6,488 nucleotides of DNA from assembly GCA_017429885.1 (NCBI GenBank), contig JAFROA010000349.1, positions 1 through 6,488 of the forward strand, in the 5' to 3' direction. The notes under the pieces were generated by a model. The model ran no database searches, had not been told where the DNA came from, and saw only the letters and a program-made list of their open reading frames with translations. Source of the DNA: Bacteroidales bacterium (GTDB lineage Bacteria > Bacteroidota > Bacteroidia > Bacteroidales > UBA932). The position numbers and the translations under genes are program-made. How positions within the stretch are numbered: position 1 is the first letter of the stretch; the number at the start of each line of letters is the position of its first letter. Positions 1 to 4,980 of this stretch are shown in pieces.

Positions 1-1
1 C

Positions 2-1264
2 CTCTGGCTATGCGAGGAATATGACCTGAGCCTTGTTGAAGAGGATCTTGTGGCACTGCGGGAGGGTCGTGACACTTCCGGTCAGGAGCACTGGATGGAC
101 CATTTGAAGAATTTCATGGACCAGGGCGTTGAGGGCTTCAAACTTGATCCTGCCCGCACTATTGACAATCACCCGGACTGGCCATACTACAACGGCAAAA
201 CCGACGCTGTGATGCACAACCTCAATCAGGTGCTGCTTCCTAAGCAGATGGCAGAGCTTGGCAGAAACTACAACAACCGCAGGACATGGCACCACTACTG
301 TGGTGGATGGTCCGGCACTCAGCATTGGACAGCTTCAACCTCTGGTGACAACGGCGGAGGAAAAACCGCATTGTACGACCAGCTGAACCTCGGAATGAGC
401 GGCTTCCTCAATACCTCATGTGACGTGATGAGCGTTCCACGCGACCTTGAGATGCCTTCTCTTCATTTCGGTCTATTCCTTCCCTGGGTCCAGATAAACA
501 GCTGGTTCTCAATGATGCAGCCTTTCTATTACGACAAGCCCGAGCAGGACATCTACCGTTTTTATGTCAAGCTTCGTTATTCACTGGCCCCGTACATTTA
601 TTCCATGGCGCTGGAGGCCACCCAAGATGGCATGCCCATCGTCCGTTCCATGCCGCTGACCTTCCCCGAGGATCGCAACTGCGACGACATGACCTACCAA
701 TACATGTTCGGTCCATGGTACTGTGTGGGAATATTCACAAATGAGATTTACCTCCCGAAAGGCACTTGGACAGACGCCTGGACAGGCGAGAGGATAGTCA
801 GCAAGGGCGAGACCTTCACCAGGGAATATCCCTCCGACAGGGCCGGACTCCTTTTCGTCCGTGATGGAGCGATCATCCCTACCCAAGGAGATGTCTCATA
901 CCTCGGCGCCCGTCCGTTCGAAAAAGTCACTTTGAATATTTATCCTTGCGGGGACTCGGAGTTCACCCTCCTCGATGACGACGGAGTGACTTATAATCAC
1001 GAGAAAGGAGCTATCGCCTCAACATGTGTCGAGTGCCATGAGAAGAATGGCGTTTCGAAGATAATCGTCAATCCTGTGGTTGGTTCCTTCGAGGGCATGC
1101 CTTCCACCCGTGAATATTCATTCGCCGTGCGGAATGACGGGAAAGCTTCTTCCGTCCTGGTCGGAGGGAAAGAACTGAAAGACTGGACCTTCGAGGATGG
1201 CATGATCCGCTTCTCGCTCCCCCGGACTGCTGTTTCTGAAAAGATAGTCATAGATGTTTTGTAA
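2..1264 (+). CDS. Glycoside hydrolase family 31 (alpha-glycosidase-like), C-terminal part, 5' truncated by window edge
   Basis: Open from the first in-frame codon at position 2 (LWLCEEYDLS...) to TAA at 1262-1264, so the true start is off the left edge; a GTG at 50 lies inside the barrel and is not the start. About 420 residues are visible. GVEGFKLD places the likely nucleophile Asp at codon 146-148, and TSGD the likely acid/base Asp at 347-349, as in the GH31 TIM barrel. Then come the barrel end (YVKLRYSLAPYIYSMALE), the proximal beta-sandwich (YLPKGTWTDAWTGE) and a distal beta domain (LLDDDGVTYNHEKG). GH31 enzymes are retaining alpha-glycosidases acting at chain ends. The usual late-barrel R-x-H substrate-binding motif is not evident; FSMMQPFYY stands there instead, so sugar specificity is uncertain. 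It is the first visible gene of a three-gene plus-strand run, probably periplasmic or surface (signal region not visible). Family call strong; substrate unknown. Confidence 0.9.
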   Translation, partial: LWLCEEYDLSLVEEDLVALREGRDTSGQEHWMDHLKNFMDQGVEGFKLDPARTIDNHPDWPYYNGKTDAVMHNLNQVLLPKQMAELGRNYNNRRTWHHYCGGWSGTQHWTASTSGDNGGGKTALYDQLNLGMSGFLNTSCDVMSVPRDLEMPSLHFGLFLPWVQINSWFSMMQPFYYDKPEQDIYRFYVKLRYSLAPYIYSMALEATQDGMPIVRSMPLTFPEDRNCDDMTYQYMFGPWYCVGIFTNEIYLPKGTWTDAWTGERIVSKGETFTREYPSDRAGLLFVRDGAIIPTQGDVSYLGARPFEKVTLNIYPCGDSEFTLLDDDGVTYNHEKGAIASTCVECHEKNGVSKIIVNPVVGSFEGMPSTREYSFAVRNDGKASSVLVGGKELKDWTFEDGMIRFSLPRTAVSEKIVIDVL

Positions 1265-1290
1265 TCATACCGCTAACGGTTTATAATGAT

Positions 1291-2400
1291 ATGGACAGAA
1301 GAGACTTTATAAAAGATTCGGCGATGGTCATGGCCGCAGGTTCAGCGATGGTTATCCCAGGAGTGAACGCTACGGCGAGAATGAAGGATAGTCACCCCGC
1401 ATCCAGTTACCCCTCACCCAGAAAGGGCTCTGGTATCGCAAGGGATTTCAAGTATAACTCCGATGGTTCATTCAAGGTTCTCCAACTGACTGACACTCAT
1501 GTGGTATTTGGTGACCAAAGAAGTGAGAGAGCCTATGAGAACGTGGAGAAAATGCTCCAAATCGAGAAACCGGACCTGGTGATACACACTGGAGATGTCA
1601 TTTTCGGCCGTCCGGCCGAGGAAAGTCTTCGCAAGGTACTTGGAATCATCGCGGACCATAAGATTCCATTCGCGGTAGCCTTGGGCAACCACGATAGCGA
1701 GTTCGGCCTGACCAGGACCGAAGTTCTGGATGTTATACGCACGATACCATATAATATCAATACCCCGTCAGACAAAGGCATCTCAAAAGCCACCAACGAT
1801 GTTATCACCCTTTCCGGGCCAGGAGGTGTTGACCGGGTGCTGTATCTTTTCGATTCTGGCCGTTTGATTGATGTTGAGGGTGGTGGCTACGACAACGTCC
1901 ATGCGGACCAGATTGAATGGTACGATTCCTACAGCAAGGAATTCACCGCGAAGAACAACGGGAAGCCGGTCCATTCCCTCGCTTTCTTCCACATTCCACC
2001 AGCGGAATTCGACTACAGCTTGAGGCTGGCCGGGAACGAAGGATGGACATTCATTGGCCATATGGGAGAACATATCGGCTGCTCCAAACTGAACTCGGGG
2101 CTGTTCCAAGCCATGAAACTGAACGGCGACATCCAGGCGATAGTCTGCGGCCATGAGCACAACAACGACTTCGTGATGCAGTACATGGGAGTGATGCTCA
2201 TCTATGGCCGCTTCAGTGGCTGCGACACCGTCTACAACGACCTCAAGCCTAATGGAGCGAGGGTATTTGAGTTCACCTCCGGGCAGCGTGGTTTCACGAC
2301 TTGGGTCAGGCTTAATTCCGGAGAAATAGAGAACAAGGTGTTCCTGGATCCACCGATGTCAGCCAATTTCAGGGCACATAAAGAGCCTAAGGAAAAATGA
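1291..2400 (+). CDS. Tat-exported calcineurin-like metallophosphoesterase (Dcr2/PAP29-like)
   Basis: 369 residues. The N-terminus has a twin-arginine motif (RRDFIK, residues 3-8), a short hydrophobic stretch and a plausible cleavage near residues 27-29, pointing to folded export to the periplasm. The five blocks of the calcineurin-like phosphoesterase fold are present in order: D68-x-H70 (LTDTH), G101-D102 (HTGDV), G132-N-H-D135 (LGNHD), H234 (FFHIPP) and G-H288-E-H290 (CGHEH). These bind a two-metal centre that hydrolyses phosphate mono- or diesters. The spacing, plus LFDSG, QIEWYDSYSKEF and HIPPAEF, fits the Dcr2/PAP29-like subgroup; this is from memory of the family. The ATG at 1291 follows the GH31 stop by 26 bases and directly precedes the Tat motif, which supports the start. 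Its stop overlaps the GH3 start by 4 bases, so translation is probably coupled. Substrate unknown; position between two glycosidases suggests a phosphorylated glycan or a scavenging role, but this is inference. Confidence 0.9.
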   Translation: MDRRDFIKDSAMVMAAGSAMVIPGVNATARMKDSHPASSYPSPRKGSGIARDFKYNSDGSFKVLQLTDTHVVFGDQRSERAYENVEKMLQIEKPDLVIHTGDVIFGRPAEESLRKVLGIIADHKIPFAVALGNHDSEFGLTRTEVLDVIRTIPYNINTPSDKGISKATNDVITLSGPGGVDRVLYLFDSGRLIDVEGGGYDNVHADQIEWYDSYSKEFTAKNNGKPVHSLAFFHIPPAEFDYSLRLAGNEGWTFIGHMGEHIGCSKLNSGLFQAMKLNGDIQAIVCGHEHNNDFVMQYMGVMLIYGRFSGCDTVYNDLKPNGARVFEFTSGQRGFTTWVRLNSGEIENKVFLDPPMSANFRAHKEPKEK

Positions 2401-4973
2401 GACATAATATGAAGAGATTTACGATCCTTCTTCTTTTGCTGGCAAGTCTTGCTTCCTGCGGAAAGAGAGACTGGAAGGACGCGTCGTTACCGGCGGCTGA
2501 CAGGGCTAAGTTGCTTCTGAGAGAAATGACCCTTGAGGAGAAGGTCGGGCAGATGTGCCAATATGTGGCGCCTTGCTACGTACCCCCGGGACAAGGTTCA
2601 CCTTACAAGAATATTGACGCCACTGATGAGAACCTTGGCAACAAGGACCTGGCGGACAAGATTCGCCGAGGCGAAGTGAGCTCCTTCCTCCACTGCATGA
2701 CCACAAAGGAGGCCATAGCCCTTCAGGAACTCGCTAAAGAAAGTCGTCTGGGGATTCCTCTACTGATCGGAATCGACGCTATTCACGGCAACGCCCTCAT
2801 AGAAGGCTGCACCATTTATCCTACCAGCATCAACCTAGCCTCCACATTTGACCCTGAGCTAATAGAGAGTATTGGAGCAGAAACCGCATTGGAGATGCGT
2901 CAAAAGGGCCTTTACTGGACTTTCGCACCGAATCTGGACGTGGCGAGGGACGCCAGGTGGGGCCGAATGGGAGAGACCTTCGGAGAGGATCCTTTCCTGG
3001 TGACTGAGATGGGAAAATACTCCATCTGGGGGCTTCAAGGCAGGGACCGGAACTTTGACGAGGGTCATGTTATCGCTTGTGCTAAACATCTTATCGCCGG
3101 AGGAGAACCTTTCGGGGGTCTTAATGCCGCTCCTATGGATCTTTCCGAGAGGCAGCTGAGGGAAATTTACCTTCCTCCCTTCGTGGCAGCTGTAAAAGAT
3201 GCCCATGTAGGGACCTTTATGGCCGCACACAACGAGATCAACGGAATTCCATGCCACGGAAATAGCTGGTTATTAAAGGATTTACTTCGTGATGAGCTTG
3301 GCTTCGACGGCTTCGTGGTCAGCGATTGGATGGATATTGAGAGGCTGTATGCGATGCACCATTGGGCTCCTGATTCGACCGAGGCTTTCGTCCGGTCGGT
3401 AGAAGCCGGAATCGACATGCACATGCAGGGGGACAATTATTTCGAGGCCGTGATTGATGCCGTCAAGTCTGGAAGGATTCCGATGAAAAGGATTGACGAG
3501 GCTGCCGGAAAGATTCTGGAAATGAAGTTCGCGGTCGGTCTCTTCGAAGCCCCTCTCCCCTCTTTGGAACCCCTTGAGAACGCCTATGAGCACCGTCAGA
3601 CTGCTCTAGCCGCCGCCCGTGAAAGCATTGTCCTCCTCAAAAACAACGGAGTGCTGCCACTCTTCCGCAATGGCGGGGTTGCCAGCTCCGGCGGCTCGAC
3701 CGCCTCGCTTCGCGAGGCCCCACCGTTCGCTTCGCAAAGCGAAGCTCCGGTCCCCCCTCTTAACGTGCCGAGGGTGGCAGTGGTCTCGCCATCCGGACAG
3801 GCAACCTCCGCCAGTCCTAGGAATTCGGGGCGAAGCGAGGAGTCTGGACTGCCAGAGCCTTCTGACGTTAGAAGACTATTTGTCGTTGGGCCGAATGCGA
3901 ACAGTCAGACGATTTTGGGTGACTGGGCGGCGCCACAGCCGGATTCGCTGGTTATCACCGTCCTAGACGGCCTCAAAGCTGAGTTCCCAGGTGTCACGAT
4001 CGACACGATGTGCTTCGGCGGGATGATCTCAAATATCGACGCCAAAGGAATTGCCGCCGCCCGTCATAAAGCCTCCGCTGCCGACGTCTGCATAGTCGTC
4101 GCGGGAGAAAACTCACAGAGATATTCCGCCTTCGGTCGAACTTGCGGCGAGAACTGCGACAGGGACGACATCGACCTGCCTGGAATGCAAGAAGAACTTC
4201 TTGAGGCAGTGGCCTCTTCCGGCAAACCGACCATCCTGGTCCTGATGACCGGACGGGCAAACAGTATCGCCTGGGCAAAGGAGAATGTGGATGCGATTCT
4301 CAATGTTTGGGAACCCGGTCAGATGGGTGGTCAGGCCGTCGCTGAGGTAATCTCCGGCAAGGTCAACCCTTCCGGCAAATTACCGGTGACGATGCCGCGC
4401 AGTGTCGGCCAGGTACCTACCGTCTACAATCACAAGCACTCACAGTACTCCCGTCAATTCGCCACCAACGACACCGGCCCCCTATGGCCCTTCGGCTTCG
4501 GACTTTCCTACAGTAACTTTGCTTATTCAAATCCTTCATTGTTCTCCGGACAGCCGTCCGGGCCCGGCCGCGTCCATCCTCGCTCCGCTGCTGCTGAGTA
4601 CGGCCTAAGCCCGGAGGCTGCTCCGGAGCGAAGCGAGGAGTCCGGACTGGCAGAGCCTGCCTTAGACGCCCTTGCCTTTGTGAGCATCACCGTTACTAAC
4701 GAGGGACCGTATGACGGGACAGAGGTGGTACAGTTGTATGTGAGGGACGAATACGCATCCGTGACGAGGCCGGTGAAGGAGCTGAAAGCCTTCAAGAGAG
4801 TGTCCCTGAAAGCCGGCGAAAGCGCTGAAGTCACCTTCGCGATCACCCCCGAAATGCTCCAATGCTACGGAGCCGACAACCGCTGGAGCGTCGAGCCTGG
4901 AGACTTCACAATCCTCGTTGGATCCTCGTCAGACGACAAGGACCTCCAAGCTGTCACGCTCAATGTCAAATAG
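2397..4973 (+). CDS. Lipoprotein glycoside hydrolase family 3 (BglX-like beta-glycosidase) with two repeat-derived in-frame insertions
   Basis: 858 residues. The signal sequence ends in a lipobox (LASC, Cys21), so a membrane-anchored lipoprotein is likely; no obvious acidic export tag follows the Cys. Start 2397 overlaps the upstream stop as ATGA; ATG 2409 is an in-frame alternative giving a tighter signal peptide. The GH3 N-domain runs about 35-390 (IDAIHGN, DARWGRMGETFGEDP, CAKHLIAGGEP, LSERQLREIYLPPF), with nucleophile Asp310 in FVVSDW. The C-domain runs about 400-700 (SIVLLKNNGVLPL, VVGPNANS) with E585 in CGENCDR as likely acid/base; E571 in VVAGEN is an alternative. An Fn3-like domain closes the protein (VVQLYVRD, PVKELKAFKRV). 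GH3 enzymes remove terminal beta-linked sugars such as glucose or xylose. Residues about 426-490 and 716-757 are low-complexity insertions built from palindromic repeats; without them the length is about 750, normal for BglX. The frame stays open throughout, so this is not a pseudogene. Family certain; exact sugar unknown. Confidence 0.93.
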   Translation: MRHNMKRFTILLLLLASLASCGKRDWKDASLPAADRAKLLLREMTLEEKVGQMCQYVAPCYVPPGQGSPYKNIDATDENLGNKDLADKIRRGEVSSFLHCMTTKEAIALQELAKESRLGIPLLIGIDAIHGNALIEGCTIYPTSINLASTFDPELIESIGAETALEMRQKGLYWTFAPNLDVARDARWGRMGETFGEDPFLVTEMGKYSIWGLQGRDRNFDEGHVIACAKHLIAGGEPFGGLNAAPMDLSERQLREIYLPPFVAAVKDAHVGTFMAAHNEINGIPCHGNSWLLKDLLRDELGFDGFVVSDWMDIERLYAMHHWAPDSTEAFVRSVEAGIDMHMQGDNYFEAVIDAVKSGRIPMKRIDEAAGKILEMKFAVGLFEAPLPSLEPLENAYEHRQTALAAARESIVLLKNNGVLPLFRNGGVASSGGSTASLREAPPFASQSEAPVPPLNVPRVAVVSPSGQATSASPRNSGRSEESGLPEPSDVRRLFVVGPNANSQTILGDWAAPQPDSLVITVLDGLKAEFPGVTIDTMCFGGMISNIDAKGIAAARHKASAADVCIVVAGENSQRYSAFGRTCGENCDRDDIDLPGMQEELLEAVASSGKPTILVLMTGRANSIAWAKENVDAILNVWEPGQMGGQAVAEVISGKVNPSGKLPVTMPRSVGQVPTVYNHKHSQYSRQFATNDTGPLWPFGFGLSYSNFAYSNPSLFSGQPSGPGRVHPRSAAAEYGLSPEAAPERSEESGLAEPALDALAFVSITVTNEGPYDGTEVVQLYVRDEYASVTRPVKELKAFKRVSLKAGESAEVTFAITPEMLQCYGADNRWSVEPGDFTILVGSSSDDKDLQAVTLNVK
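3684..3750. repeat. Cluster of three palindromes inside the GH3 gene (insertion 1, first half)
   Basis: Three hairpin-forming palindromes stand almost end to end: GGCGG/CCGCC around a 5-base loop at 3690-3704, GCCTCGC/GCGAGGC around TTC at 3702-3718, and GCTTCGC/GCGAAGC around AAA at 3729-3745; all arms are perfect. The cluster is bounded by an 8-base direct repeat, AGCTCCGG, at 3684-3691 and 3743-3750. TCGCTTCGC occurs twice (3705-3713, 3727-3735). It is read in frame as a small-residue and proline-rich peptide (SSGGSTASLREAPPFASQ), unlike the flanking GH3 fold. That it is an inserted element is inferred from composition and position. Confidence 0.75.
3827..3860 (+). repeat. In-frame direct repeat, copy 1 (encodes GRSEESGLPEP)
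   Basis: Positions 3831-3860 match 4629-4658 at 28 of 30 bases; with the four bases to the left the match is 31 of 34. Both copies lie in the same reading frame of the same gene and encode RSEESGL(P/A)EP (here residues 479-488). The core GCGAAGCGAGG (3830-3840) is an exact inverted match to CCTCGCTTCGC at 3704-3714, linking this copy to the palindrome cluster upstream. A 9-base TCCGGACAG lies 39 bases upstream at 3792, as it also does upstream of copy 2, so the element may begin there. Confidence 0.85.
4545..4658 (+). repeat. In-frame direct repeat, copy 2, with inverted arm (encodes PERSEESGLAEP)
   Basis: The conserved part is 4625-4658 (30-base core 4629-4658; 28/30 identical to copy 1). 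CCTCGCTCCGCT (4578-4589) pairs with AGCGAAGCGAGG (4627-4638) at 11 of 12 positions across a 37-base loop, giving a long stem-loop. AGTCCGGACT (4639-4648) is a perfect 10-base palindrome within the repeat. TCCGGACAG at 4545-4553 is shared with the region before copy 1 and read in the same frame (SGQ). The stretch replaces the normally short linker between the GH3 C-domain end (SYSNFAYSN) and the Fn3-like strand (FVSITVTNEG). Confidence 0.8.
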
Positions 4974-4980
4974 ATAAGGG

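Noticed and set aside
50..52. GTG at 50 as the start of the GH31 gene
   Set aside because: The frame is open to the window edge and the upstream residues (LWLCEEYDLSLVEEDL) read as barrel sequence; the protein would also lack its N-terminal domains.
1272..1283. ACCG-CTAA-CGGT hairpin between genes
   Set aside because: A 4-bp stem is too weak to call a terminator or regulatory structure.
1258..1290. Internal promoter between GH31 and the phosphoesterase (TTTG plus TATAATG)
   Set aside because: The fit to the Bacteroidota TTTG / TAnnTTTG pattern is poor, and the 26-base gap favours read-through.
1783..2160. 125-codon minus-strand open frame opposite the metallophosphoesterase
   Set aside because: It lies fully antisense to conserved catalytic blocks and has no recognisable motifs.
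3672..3864. Frameshift or pseudogene in the GH3 gene around the low-complexity stretch
   Set aside because: The frame is uninterrupted, and conserved GH3 motifs resume in the same frame after both insertions.
3684..4658. CRISPR array
   Set aside because: There are only two widely spaced copies of the longest repeat, no regular spacers, and the repeats are translated within a gene.
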